Shown here: positions 17,261 to 25,813 of the stretch, piece after piece
How the letters are laid out: every line of letters begins with the position of its first letter
Position numbering within the stretch: position 1 is the first letter of the stretch
Assembly: GCF_900129395.1 (NCBI RefSeq)
Contig: NZ_FQVP01000013.1
Location: forward strand, 1 to 64,000
Origin: Pseudosulfitobacter pseudonitzschiae
GTDB taxonomy: Bacteria; Pseudomonadota; Alphaproteobacteria; Rhodobacterales; Rhodobacteraceae
Length of the DNA stretch: 64,000 bases
Direction: 5' to 3'
Notes under the pieces: generated by a model
The model's database searches: none
Told to the model about the DNA's origin: nothing
What the model saw: only the letters and a program-made list of their open reading frames with translations
Translations under genes and position numbers: made by a program

Positions 17261-19000
17261 TTAGTAAATGTCCGGCTCAGCCGCAGCCGCGCCGAATTGC
17301 GTTGTCAGATAGTCGAAGTCACAGCCCTGATCGGCCTGCCCGACGTGGCGCTGGAACATATAGCCCCAGCCGCGTTCATAGCGGGGCGCGGGCGCGACCC
17401 AGGCGGCACGGCGCGCGGCGATCTCGTCCTCGTCCACCAGCATGTCCAGCGTCCGCGCCTCTAGGTCCATGCGCACCATGTCGCCGGTTTTCAGCAGCGC
17501 CAGCGGCCCGCCGATGAACGCCTCGGGGGCCACGTGCAGGATGCACGCCCCGTAAGAGGTGCCCGACATCCGCGCATCGGAAATCCGCAGCATGTCGCGG
17601 TGGCCTTGCTTCAGCAGCGCCTTGGGCATCGGCAGCATCCCCCATTCGGGGAAACCGGGGCCGCCCTGCGGGCCTGCGTTGCGCAGCACCAGCACGTGAT
17701 CGGGGGTGACATCCAGATTTTCATCGTCGATGGCCGCCTTCATCTCGGGATAGCTGTCGAACACCAGCGCGGGGCCTTCGTGGTGGTAGAATTTCGGATC
17801 GCAGGCGGCGGGTTTGATCACCGCACCATTGGGGCACAGGTTGCCGCGCAGCACGGCCAACGAGCCTTCTTTATACACCGGATTGGACAGCGGGCGGATC
17901 ACGTCGTCATTATAGACCGGCGCGCCCGCGATGCCGTCGGCCAGCGGCTTGCCGGTGCAGGTGATCGCGTCGCGGTCCAGCTTGTCGCCCAGCTGATCCA
18001 TCAGCGCGCGCAGGCCGCCCGCGAAATAGAAGTCTTCCATCAAATAGTCCGCGCCCGAGGGCCGGATGTTGGCGATCAGCGGGGTCGTGCGCCCCAGCGC
18101 GTCCAGATCGTCCAGCTCAAGCGACACACCGGCGCGGCGTGCCATGGCCAGCAGGTGCACCACCGCGTTGGTGGAACAGCCCGTCGCCATCGCCACGATC
18201 GCCGCATTGCGCACGGACGCGGGGGTGATGACCTTGTCAGGCGTCAGATCCTCCCAGACCATATCGACAATGCGCCGCCCGCAGGACGCGCTCATCCGTT
18301 TGTGGCCCGCGTCGGCGGCAGGGATCGACGAGGCACCGGGCAAGGTCAGCCCCATCGCTTCGGCAATCGCGGTCATGGTGGATGCGGTGCCCATGGTCAT
18401 GCAGTGCCCGTAGGACCGCGCGATGCCGCCCTCGACGCCGACCCATTCTTCGGACGAGATATTGCCCGCGCGCCGCTCGTCCCAGTATTTCCACGCGTCC
18501 GACCCGGACCCCAGCGATTTGCCCGCATAGTTGCCGCGCAGCATCGGGCCCGCGGGCAGGAAAATGAACGGCACACCGGCGCTGATCGCGCCCATGGTCA
18601 GGCCGGGGGTGGATTTGTCACAGCCGCCCATCAGCACCACACCGTCCAGCGGGTGCGACCGGATCGTCTCTTCGGTCTCCATGGCGATCATGTTGCGGTA
18701 CAACATCGAGGTCGGCTTGGTAAAGCTTTCGTCAATCGAGATGGTGGGGATCTCCAGCCCTAGACCGCCGGCCTGGGCGATGCCCTTTTTCACGTCCTCG
18801 GCGCGGTCGCGGAAATGCAGGTGGCAGGGGTTCATCTCGGACCAGGTGTTCAGGATGCCGATGACGGGTCGGCCTTCCCAGTCCTCGGGGCCAAGGCCCA
18901 TCTGCATCATGCGCGACCGGTGGCCAAAGCTGCGCAGGTCATCGGGGGCAAACCAGCGCGCGCTGCGCAGCTGATCGGCGGTTTTCTTGTGCTGGGTCAT
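17261..19000 (-). CDS. IlvD/Edd-family sugar-acid dehydratase
   Basis: A 579-residue Fe-S dehydratase. Cluster cysteines are C59 (NTWSEMNPC), C127 (GGCDKSTP) and C200 (GHCMTMGTA); the serine motif is RISDARMSGTSYG. It is a clear paralogue of the gene at 2940 but differs in the substrate-facing parts (for example LGSGSDAWKYW and PEWGMLPMPKALL), so a different aldonate is likely. It is followed 10 bp later by the DapA-family gene and is divergent from the semialdehyde dehydrogenase, with a GntR-type palindrome 66 bases upstream. D-xylonate, D-galactonate and L-arabinonate are all possible; I cannot choose. Confidence 0.82.
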   Translation of the reverse strand: MTQHKKTADQLRSARWFAPDDLRSFGHRSRMMQMGLGPEDWEGRPVIGILNTWSEMNPCHLHFRDRAEDVKKGIAQAGGLGLEIPTISIDESFTKPTSMLYRNMIAMETEETIRSHPLDGVVLMGGCDKSTPGLTMGAISAGVPFIFLPAGPMLRGNYAGKSLGSGSDAWKYWDERRAGNISSEEWVGVEGGIARSYGHCMTMGTASTMTAIAEAMGLTLPGASSIPAADAGHKRMSASCGRRIVDMVWEDLTPDKVITPASVRNAAIVAMATGCSTNAVVHLLAMARRAGVSLELDDLDALGRTTPLIANIRPSGADYLMEDFYFAGGLRALMDQLGDKLDRDAITCTGKPLADGIAGAPVYNDDVIRPLSNPVYKEGSLAVLRGNLCPNGAVIKPAACDPKFYHHEGPALVFDSYPEMKAAIDDENLDVTPDHVLVLRNAGPQGGPGFPEWGMLPMPKALLKQGHRDMLRISDARMSGTSYGACILHVAPEAFIGGPLALLKTGDMVRMDLEARTLDMLVDEDEIAARRAAWVAPAPRYERGWGYMFQRHVGQADQGCDFDYLTTQFGAAAAEPDIY

Positions 19001-19065
19001 CCTGGCCCTCCCAAAGCGGTGGATTTTGCAGAAGTTCTGGCGTTTGGGCCTTAACTTTTCCCAAC

Positions 19066-19075
19066 TAATATATTA
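19066..19075. promoter_or_regulatory. Candidate GntR operator (TAATATATTA)
   Basis: A perfect 10-bp palindrome in AT-rich surroundings, between the IlvD/Edd gene (start 19000, minus) and the semialdehyde dehydrogenase (start 19261, plus). It matches the box at 14434-14443 in nine of ten positions, with a shared AAC on the 5' side. Confidence 0.5.
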
Positions 19076-19260
19076 CCATATCAGACAAGATGTCGAGCTT
19101 GTTTTGGAAAAGCCCCGCTGCCGGATCGCCACAACGGCACGGGGGCGGTGCGTCGCTGCTGTTCCGGCCCGTGGTTGATCCGGTTCAGGCGAAAACCTAC
19201 AAGTTCGCACAAACGGCGCAGGACGACTGCGCCGAAACACATATGAAGCAGGAGCATTTC

Positions 19261-20796
19261 ATGACCGCAGACACCAAAGGTTTCACCCCGCACGGCAAAC
19301 ACCTGATCGCGGGCGAATGGGTCGCAGGCGAGACCACGTTTGAAAACGAACCGGCCACGGGCCGCCGCGACAGATTCTCGGTCGGGACACCCGCCCACGT
19401 GGACACCGCTGCCGCCGCCGCCGAGGATGCATTCTGGACCTACGGCTATTCCACCCGCGCCGAACGCGCCGCCTTCCTGAACGCCATCGCGGACGAGATC
19501 GAGGCCCGCGCCGACGCAATCACCGACATCGGCAGCCGCGAATCCGGCCTGCCCACCGCCCGCCTGCAAGGTGAACGTGGCCGCACCACGGGCCAACTGC
19601 GCCTGTTCGCGGATCACATCACCAGCGGTGCCTATCTGGACCGGCGCATCGACGCCGCCCTGCCCGACCGCCAGCCCGCGCCGCGCCCCGAAATCCGGCT
19701 GATGCAGCGGCCCATCGGCCCGGTTGCCGTGTTCGGCGCGTCGAACTTTCCGCTGGCCTTTTCCACCGCCGGGGGCGACACCGCCGCCGCACTGGCTGCC
19801 GGTTGCCCCGTCGTGGTCAAGGGCCATTCGGCCCATCCCGGCACCGGCGAAATCATCGCCGAAGCCATCCATGCCGCGATCAAGTCCTGCGGCGTGCATC
19901 CCGGCGTGTTTTCGTTGATCCAGGGCGGCAAGCGCGACATGGGTCAGGCGCTGGTGCAACACCCGCTGATCAAGGCCGTGGGCTTTACCGGATCGCTGGC
20001 CGGTGGCCGCGCGCTGTTCGACCTGTGCGCCCAACGCCCCGAGCCGATCCCGTTTTTTGGTGAGCTGGGTTCGGTCAACCCGATGTTCATCCTGCCCAAT
20101 GCCGCCGCCGCACGCGGTGCCGACATCGGCACCGGCTGGGCCGGATCGCTGACCATGGGCGCGGGCCAGTTCTGTACCAACCCCGGCATCGCCGTGGTGG
20201 AAAAGGGCGCCGATGGCGATGCGTTCGTGGCCGCCGCCAAGGCCGCACTGGCGAAGGTGGACGGGCAGGTCATGCTGACCGACGGCATCGCGCAAGCCTA
20301 CCGCGACGGGCAGGCCCGCTTTACCGGGCGCAACGCAGTGCAGCCGCTGCTGGAGACCAAAAGCGAGGGGCGCATCGCCAATCCGAACCTCTACGAGACC
20401 GACGCCGACACCTACCTGCAAGATCACGCGCTGGGGGAAGAGGTCTTTGGCCCGCTGGGTCTGGTGGTGCGCGTCAATTCCGCCGACGACATGCGCGATC
20501 TGGCCAAAGGGTTCGAGGGCCAGTTGACCGCGACGATCCACATGGACGACGCCGACGCCGATGCCGCCCGCGCCCTGCTGCCCATACTGGAGCGCAAGGC
20601 CGGCCGCGTGCTGGTCAACGGCTTTCCCACCGGCGTCGAGGTCAGCGAGGCGATGGTCCACGGCGGACCCTACCCCGCCTCGACCAACTTCGGCGCGACA
20701 TCCGTGGGCACCATGTCCATCCGTCGTTTCCTACGGCCTGTGTCCTATCAGAACGTGCCGACCTCGATCATGTCCGACGATCTGGCCGAAAGCTGA
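19261..20796 (+). CDS. 2-ketoglutarate semialdehyde (2,5-dioxovalerate) dehydrogenase
   Basis: A 511-residue aldehyde dehydrogenase with catalytic C305 (GQFCTNPG) and general-base E268 (FGELGSVNP). The pattern VFGASNFPLAFSTAGGDTAAALAAG and HPLIKAVGFTGSLAGGRALFDL is characteristic of the ketoglutarate semialdehyde dehydrogenases of sugar-acid oxidation. It yields 2-ketoglutarate for the TCA cycle. ATG 19261 is chosen for the AGGAG at 19250-19254 and for homology start; a longer frame begins at 19090 but its leader looks unrelated. It is the only obvious acceptor for the end products of both sugar routes in this window. Confidence 0.87.
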   Translation: MTADTKGFTPHGKHLIAGEWVAGETTFENEPATGRRDRFSVGTPAHVDTAAAAAEDAFWTYGYSTRAERAAFLNAIADEIEARADAITDIGSRESGLPTARLQGERGRTTGQLRLFADHITSGAYLDRRIDAALPDRQPAPRPEIRLMQRPIGPVAVFGASNFPLAFSTAGGDTAAALAAGCPVVVKGHSAHPGTGEIIAEAIHAAIKSCGVHPGVFSLIQGGKRDMGQALVQHPLIKAVGFTGSLAGGRALFDLCAQRPEPIPFFGELGSVNPMFILPNAAAARGADIGTGWAGSLTMGAGQFCTNPGIAVVEKGADGDAFVAAAKAALAKVDGQVMLTDGIAQAYRDGQARFTGRNAVQPLLETKSEGRIANPNLYETDADTYLQDHALGEEVFGPLGLVVRVNSADDMRDLAKGFEGQLTATIHMDDADADAARALLPILERKAGRVLVNGFPTGVEVSEAMVHGGPYPASTNFGATSVGTMSIRRFLRPVSYQNVPTSIMSDDLAES

Positions 20797-20801
20797 AGGC
20801 C

Positions 20802-21776
20802 ATGGCCACCAAATCGCCCAGCGGTCTGATCGGCCCGGTTGCCGTGCTGGACGTGCTGACAGCGGAGGTGCAGGCACAGGTGCGCGGCTATGCGGCGGGC
20901 CTGGACCTGCGCTTCGCCCCGTCCGCTTCGGCGCAGGACTTTGCCGCCACGGTCCGGGGTGCGCCCTATGTCGTGGCGCGCAGCCTTGGCTTGCCAGCCG
21001 AGGTGCTGCAACAGGCCGACGCGGTGCAGCTGGTGCATCAATGGGGCACGGGCACGGACGGCATTGCGCTGGACGTGGCCCGCATGCGCGGCATTCCGGT
21101 GGCGCGCAGTCCGGGGCTGAACGCGCCCACCGTGGCCGACCTGACCATCGGGCTGATGCTGGCCACGCTGCGCCGCATCCCGCAGATCGACGCCACCACG
21201 CGGGCGGGCAACTGGGGGCCGGCGGCGCTGATTTCCGGCGCGCGGGATCTGAACGGGATGACCGTGGGGCTGGTCGGCTTTGGCGCCATCGGGCAAGAGG
21301 TGGCGCGGCGTTTGTCCGGCTTCGGCTGTCCGGTGCTGTATCACCGCCGTTCAGGTCCGATTGCGGGCAGCACCGCCCGCCATGCCACGCTGGACGAGAT
21401 TTTCAGCACCTGCGATGTGGTCAGCCTGCACGCGCCGCTGACCGACAGCACGCGGCACCTGGTGGGGGCCGACCGGCTTGCGCAGATGAAGCCGGGGGCG
21501 TTCCTGATCAACACCTCGCGCGGCGGGCTGGTGGACGAGGCGGCGCTGACCACGGCGCTGCAGAGCGGTGCCATCGCGGGGGCCGGTCTGGACGTGTTCG
21601 CCCAAGAGCCGGTGAACCCGGACAACCCGCTGCTGGCGCTGGACAACGTGGTCGCCCTGCCCCACATCGGCGGGCGCACCGACGACAATCTGGAGCGGAT
21701 GGTGTCCCATTGGGCCGCCAACATCCGCGCCTTTGACGCGGGTCAGGGGATCGATGCGGAATGTATCGTGCCGTAG
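20802..21776 (+). CDS. D-isomer-specific 2-hydroxyacid dehydrogenase (NAD-dependent)
   Basis: A 324-residue dehydrogenase. NAD motif GLVGFGAIGQEVARRL and the segments NTSRGGLVDEAAL and LDVFAQEPVNPDNPLLALDNVVALPHIGG carry the family's catalytic Arg, Glu and His positions. It starts 5 bases after the semialdehyde dehydrogenase and so is cotranscribed. Possible substrates are glyoxylate, hydroxypyruvate or a 2-keto sugar acid. Because a LarA-like racemase is in the same island, a stereospecific 2-hydroxyacid oxidation after racemisation is conceivable. Confidence 0.85.
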   Translation: MATKSPSGLIGPVAVLDVLTAEVQAQVRGYAAGLDLRFAPSASAQDFAATVRGAPYVVARSLGLPAEVLQQADAVQLVHQWGTGTDGIALDVARMRGIPVARSPGLNAPTVADLTIGLMLATLRRIPQIDATTRAGNWGPAALISGARDLNGMTVGLVGFGAIGQEVARRLSGFGCPVLYHRRSGPIAGSTARHATLDEIFSTCDVVSLHAPLTDSTRHLVGADRLAQMKPGAFLINTSRGGLVDEAALTTALQSGAIAGAGLDVFAQEPVNPDNPLLALDNVVALPHIGGRTDDNLERMVSHWAANIRAFDAGQGIDAECIVP

Positions 21777-21858
21777 GCACGTAGTTTTGATCGTGCCGTA
21801 GGCGCGTGGGGCTTGGCGGTGCCGTAGGCGCGTGGCGCTCTTATCGTTCCGCAGGCGC
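21765..21858. repeat. Degenerate short tandem repeats at a convergent gene junction
   Basis: Four imperfect units of TCGTGCCGTAGGCGCG type begin near 21766, 21791, 21821 and 21845. They span the last codons of the 2-hydroxyacid dehydrogenase, the short gap and the last codons of the MFS gene. The first unit forms a CGTGCC-GTA-GGCACG hairpin. They may serve as a transcription end or be a repeat expansion. Confidence 0.6.
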
Positions 21859-23055
21859 GGACAGGAAGCGGCCGATCGATCCCTTTGGGATCGCGATCAG
21901 GATCAGCAGCACGGACAGCAAGGCTGCGCACAGGAACGCGAAGGCGATGGCATAGACCGGCCCCGCCGCCGCCCGTTCGATTGCCGTGGCAAAGACAAAG
22001 GCCACGACACTGGACAGCGATGCGATGATCGAAGAACTGAGGCCCGCAAGCGCCCCCAATGGCCGCATCGCGAACGCATTGAGATTGCCAAACAAAAGCC
22101 CAAGCGCGAAAAAGCCGACCCACGCCAGCCCAAGCAACAGCGCGAACGGGGGCTGGCCGCCTGTCAACGCGGCCGCCACAAGCAGCGCCGCCCCCGACAG
22201 GCCAAGACAGCCAAGGCCCGCGACAATGGGCGCCTCCATCCCGGTGCGGCGCACAAAACGCACGTTCAGCAGCAATGCGGTCCCGGTGCCCGTTGCCAGC
22301 AGCGCGAAAAACAGGGGCATCGACGCAGGCAGGCCATACACCGTGCCGAACAAATCCGCCGCGACCGCGAAATAGGTCAGCTGCGCGCCAAAGACAAAAC
22401 CCGTGGCGATGACAATCGGCGTGACATCCTTGCGCCGCAGCACGGCAAGGGTATTCGCCTTCAGCCGCCTGTATTGAAACGGTATCCGCTTGTCCGCCGG
22501 CAGCGTTTCAGGATGCCTGAGCCACAGCCACGCGCCCAGCCCGAAGGCCAGCGCGAAATAGCCCCAGAACACGCCCCGCCACCCGCTTGCCGCAGCGATC
22601 TGCGCGCCGATGGCGGGCGCGATCATGGGGACAAGGATCAGCAGGGTGAAGATGACGGACATCACCTGTGCCATCTCCGCACCCGCATAGCGATCCCGGA
22701 TCATCGCCCGCGTGCCGATCTTTGGCCCCGCCACGCCGACACCCTGAAGAAACCGGCCCGCGACAACGGCCCCGAGGCTGTCACCAGTCGCGGCCAGCAC
22801 CGTTCCGGCGACAAAGACGAACAGCCCCGCGATCACCGCCGGACGCCGCCCCACCGCGTCGCTTATCGGGCCGATGAGCAGTTCACCGAAGGCCATGCCA
22901 AACACGAAAACGGTGATGATCTGCGGGACGGAGAACGGGGGCGCTGCGCCAAGCTCGGCCTCGATCAAGAGCATCGCGGGCAGCACGCCGTCGATTGCCA
23001 GGGCCGTCAGCGCGGTGAGCGCAACATACAGCGAGAAACGTTCGATAGTGCGCAT
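21841..23055 (-). CDS. MFS drug efflux transporter (Bcr/CflA-like)
   Basis: A 404-residue inner-membrane protein with about 12 hydrophobic segments. The motif-A region GELLIGPISDAVGRRPAVI after TM2 and GRFLQGVGVAGPKIGTRAMIRD around TM4-5 are typical of DHA1 drug/H+ antiporters such as Bcr/CflA. The gene ends inside the small tandem repeats. A TetR regulator lies 101 bases upstream on the same strand, suggesting a repressor-controlled efflux pump. Confidence 0.87.
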   Translation of the reverse strand: MRTIERFSLYVALTALTALAIDGVLPAMLLIEAELGAAPPFSVPQIITVFVFGMAFGELLIGPISDAVGRRPAVIAGLFVFVAGTVLAATGDSLGAVVAGRFLQGVGVAGPKIGTRAMIRDRYAGAEMAQVMSVIFTLLILVPMIAPAIGAQIAAASGWRGVFWGYFALAFGLGAWLWLRHPETLPADKRIPFQYRRLKANTLAVLRRKDVTPIVIATGFVFGAQLTYFAVAADLFGTVYGLPASMPLFFALLATGTGTALLLNVRFVRRTGMEAPIVAGLGCLGLSGAALLVAAALTGGQPPFALLLGLAWVGFFALGLLFGNLNAFAMRPLGALAGLSSSIIASLSSVVAFVFATAIERAAAGPVYAIAFAFLCAALLSVLLILIAIPKGSIGRFLSAPAER

Positions 23056-23156
23056 GTGCGTGTCCCGTGGATTGATTTTGGCCCGGCGCCGACCCCTGCG
23101 AGGTCTACCAGTCGTTCAAATGAATTGCAGCATCAAGTCGCAAGCGCCGGAAAACC

Positions 23157-23795
23157 CTAGCGCACTGTCGCCCCGCGCACGATCTGCTCCACCATCTCTG
23201 CCGCGGCGGGCCAGTCGTGATCCTTGATGGTCACGCGACAGAGGGACACCCCGATCAATCCCGCAATCAACGTGTCGGTGCGCGCGCGCACTTCCGTTTG
23301 GGTCATCGGCACGGCGCGCGCCAGAAGGTCACGGAACCGGTCAAAGTGACCCTTTGTGCGCGGGTCCGACATGATCGTGGAGACATCCGCGCGCGCGACA
23401 CCCGCCGACATGAAAACCAGCCGGAACCGCTCGGGATGCGCCGTCCAGTAGCCGACAAAGGCCTGCGACGCCTCGGACAGGGCGTTGCCCTCCGCCGAAC
23501 TGGCGGCCGCCTCTACCGTCGCGATCATCTCGTCGAGTACGAAGGCCCAGAGATAGAGCAGGATATCGGCCTTTCCGGAAAAGTGGGCGTAGAGGGTCGC
23601 GGGCGAACAGCCGGCCGTCCGCGCGATCTCGCGCATGGAAACGGCCTCCGCGCCTTTGCGCAGATAAAGCTCCAGCGCCTGCGCGCCGATGTGCGTCCGG
23701 AACGCTTCTATCTCGTGGTCGCTGCGCGGGGGGCGTCCGGGCAAAGCGCCCTGACGGGTGGGCGGATCATTTTTTTCGTAACGCGTATCAGACAA
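23157..23795 (-). CDS. TetR-family transcriptional regulator
   Basis: A 212-residue repressor with an N-terminal helix-turn-helix at about residues 44-67 (MREIARTAGCSPATLYAHFSGKADIL) and a helical ligand domain. No ATG precedes the conserved region; TTG at 23795 is used because GGAGG (minus strand, about 23806-23810) lies at reasonable spacing. It is divergent from the DUF4345 gene and upstream of the MFS pump. Direct repeats AACGCGTATCAGAYAA at its start codon and in the intergenic region are likely operators. Confidence 0.85.
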   Translation of the reverse strand: MSDTRYEKNDPPTRQGALPGRPPRSDHEIEAFRTHIGAQALELYLRKGAEAVSMREIARTAGCSPATLYAHFSGKADILLYLWAFVLDEMIATVEAAASSAEGNALSEASQAFVGYWTAHPERFRLVFMSAGVARADVSTIMSDPRTKGHFDRFRDLLARAVPMTQTEVRARTDTLIAGLIGVSLCRVTIKDHDWPAAAEMVEQIVRGATVR

Positions 23796-23839
23796 CTTCC
23801 CATCCCCTCCGAATCTTTGTATGAACGCGTATCAGATAA
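23780..23839. promoter_or_regulatory. Direct-repeat operators for the TetR regulator
   Basis: AACGCGTATCAGACAA (23780-23795, reaching the tetR start codon) is repeated as AACGCGTATCAGATAA (23824-23839), 44 bases apart. Fifteen of sixteen bases match. One copy overlaps the regulator's start and the other the presumed promoter of the divergent DUF4345 gene. Confidence 0.6.
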
Positions 23840-23854
23840 TTCGGAGGTCTTCCA

Positions 23855-24283
23855 ATGCCAAGCCCAATCAACCCCGCCCTTCGCCTTGTGCTCGCGCTGG
23901 CAGGCGCCGGCATCGTCTTGCTGGGGATCGACAACGCCGCCGGGGGCATCGCGACGCTCGGCTGGCAGGTTTCGCCTGATTTCTTTTCCGTCAACGACAG
24001 GGATGCCTTCGCCGTGCGCGACAGCCATGCACGGTTTCTCGGCGGGGTCTGGCTTGCCATGGGCCTCGTATTCGTTGCGTCCGCGATCCGGCCGATGCCG
24101 CTCGCGCGGACTGTGCCCGTGCTATGCGGCGCGATTTTCCTGGGCGGTCTTTTGCGGTTCACGCAGGTGCAAGACCTGTCCGTGCTGGTCTCGGGCGACA
24201 TTCTGCCCTCGCTCGCCCTGGAACTGATCCTGTTTCCGCTGATCGGATGGTGGACGATCCGGGAAACCTCGAAAGACCGATAA
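23855..24283 (+). CDS. DUF4345-type small membrane protein
   Basis: A 142-residue protein with about four hydrophobic segments (LRLVLALAGAGIVLLGI, FLGGVWLAMGLVFVASAI, TVPVLCGAIFLGGLLRF, ALELILFPLIGWW). The pattern ARFLGGVWLAMGL is typical of DUF4345 proteins. GGAGG at 23842-23846 sets the start at ATG 23855. Function unknown; the divergent TetR regulator and repeated operators suggest it is induced by the same signal. Confidence 0.75.
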   Translation: MPSPINPALRLVLALAGAGIVLLGIDNAAGGIATLGWQVSPDFFSVNDRDAFAVRDSHARFLGGVWLAMGLVFVASAIRPMPLARTVPVLCGAIFLGGLLRFTQVQDLSVLVSGDILPSLALELILFPLIGWWTIRETSKDR

Positions 24284-24399
24284 GTTTCACCATGCCGACG
24301 CGCTGGAACCGACGAGGGTGGCGCGTTTATGATCCTTTCCGCCGGTGACGGAAACGGTTGAGTTCTGGCACATCCTGCGGTGCGGAGAAGCTCAGGAAC

Positions 24400-24455
24400 G
24401 GGCCCTGTCCGCAATCCCCCGCGCGGGATCAAGGCGCAGGCCGCCGCGCACACCG
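24400..24455 (-). repeat. Dispersed repeat, copy B (short fragment)
   Basis: Only the module-1 edge remains (CTGTCCGCAATCCCCCGCG, then GCGCAGGCCGCCGCGCA). It lies in the 24284-24511 gap between convergent DUF4345 and hydrolase genes, in which I see nothing else. Confidence 0.6.
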
Positions 24456-24511
24456 GACACAAACCCCCTGACAGAATCTACGGGCCAAAACCGGTCCTTT
24501 GTGCCATGCCC

Positions 24512-25441
24512 TTACACCTCATCCATCAGGAATGTGTTGAGGGCGGCATAGGCTTGGTCTGGGGCTTCTTCTGGAATGAAATGCCCGCTTGGCATCAATG
24601 CGAAGCGCGCATCGTCACACCATGAATTCCAGATCGCTTCGACATCGAAGTGCCGTCCTATCACGCCTTGCTCTCCCCAAAGCACCAAAGTCGGGCACCG
24701 GATTTTGCGACCGGCTTCCCGGTCAGCCGCGTCATGTTCCCGGTCAATGGTGTAGCCAGCCCTGAAACACTCGCACATTGCCGAGACAGAAGCGGGCGCG
24801 CTGGAGAGCGCCAGATAGAGTGCTAAAGCGTCTGCGTCATAGGGCACTGGCTTGTCCCCAAGACCAAACAGGATTTGGCGCTGAAATCCTTCCGGATCGC
24901 CAGCTATCAGCCTTTCCGGCTGGGGGTACGGTTGGGTCAGGAAGAAGAAATAGAAGTAATCCTGCGCAATCTCGGACGTTGTGCTTTGATAAAGGTCCAG
25001 CGCTGGAACGATGTCCATGACGCACAGCCGCTCTACGCGGTCGGGGTGATCGAGCGCGATCCGCCGAGCGACCCGTGCTCCGCGATCATGGCCAACAAGA
25101 GCAAAGCGTTCGAAACCAAGCTGTCGCATCACAGAGACCTGCTCCGCCGCCATGATGCGCTTGGCGAAAGCGTTTGGTGTTTGCCCCGGTTCGGGCTTAT
25201 GGCTCTCGCCCCGACCGCGCAGATCAGTAAGCACAACAGTAAACCGGTCCACGAGACGCGGGGCAATATGATGCCAGCAGAGGTGTGTCTGTGGATCCCC
25301 ATGCAGCATCAGCAGCGGCGGACCAGAGCCACCGATGAGTGCCAGTATCTGGTTGTTGTCGATGGTGATCCAGCGACGTTCAAATCCCGGTAGCAACTTG
25401 GCGTCTAGGTTTTCGGGATGGGGGGCGTCAGAGGCTATCAT
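24512..25441 (-). CDS. Alpha/beta-hydrolase, haloacetate dehalogenase-like
   Basis: A 309-residue hydrolase close to fluoroacetate dehalogenases: MLHGDPQTH, TDLRGRGES, nucleophile D119 in VGHDRGARVARRIALDHPD, and a late histidine in PSGHFIPEE. However, the His-Trp pair that binds the leaving halide in fluoroacetate dehalogenase is replaced (FYFFF at about 163-167), so defluorination is doubtful. Another ester, halide or epoxide substrate is possible. ATG 25441 overlaps the ArsR gene's end; the in-frame upstream extension to 25504 reads through arsR and is rejected. The two form an operon. Confidence 0.75.
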   Translation of the reverse strand: MIASDAPHPENLDAKLLPGFERRWITIDNNQILALIGGSGPPLLMLHGDPQTHLCWHHIAPRLVDRFTVVLTDLRGRGESHKPEPGQTPNAFAKRIMAAEQVSVMRQLGFERFALVGHDRGARVARRIALDHPDRVERLCVMDIVPALDLYQSTTSEIAQDYFYFFFLTQPYPQPERLIAGDPEGFQRQILFGLGDKPVPYDADALALYLALSSAPASVSAMCECFRAGYTIDREHDAADREAGRKIRCPTLVLWGEQGVIGRHFDVEAIWNSWCDDARFALMPSGHFIPEEAPDQAYAALNTFLMDEV

Positions 25442-25733
25442 TGAGCCAGTCCTTATAGGCGGCAATACCTGCCTCGTTGCGTTTGAAGAATGCCCACTTC
25501 CCAATGCGTTTCACCGTCAGGAAGTCCGCGCGGCGCAAGAGTTCGAGATGGCGGCTCACGGTTGGTTGCGCCATGCCGAGCTTCTCTGTGAGCAGCGTAA
25601 CGCACACCCCGATCTCACGCGGATCGCCGGTCACCTGATGCGAGAAGTGATCCCAGGGGTTGGCGAGCCATTCGAGGATCGCGATACGGTGCTCGTTTGC
25701 GAGCGCTTTTGATTGTTCGAGTCGATCGGACAT
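25428..25733 (-). CDS. ArsR-family winged-helix regulator
   Basis: A 101-residue regulator with LANEHRIAILEWLANP at the N-terminus and the recognition segment KLGMAQPTVSRHLELLRRADFLTVKRIGKWAFFKRNE. No metal-binding cysteine pair is seen, so it is probably a non-metal sensor. It precedes and overlaps the hydrolase gene. The upstream AT-rich stretch at 25741-25775 is a plausible operator/promoter. Confidence 0.87.
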   Translation of the reverse strand: MSDRLEQSKALANEHRIAILEWLANPWDHFSHQVTGDPREIGVCVTLLTEKLGMAQPTVSRHLELLRRADFLTVKRIGKWAFFKRNEAGIAAYKDWLNDSL

Positions 25734-25813
25734 GGCAAAATCATATCGAATAAAAGCTATCTGTCAATATAATACGGCTTCGAAAACGCAGGAGAAGGAT
25801 GCCGCATCTATGA

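Noticed and set aside
24512-25441. Calling the hydrolase a fluoroacetate dehalogenase
   Set aside because: Halide-binding His-Trp residues are replaced, so only the broader family is supported.
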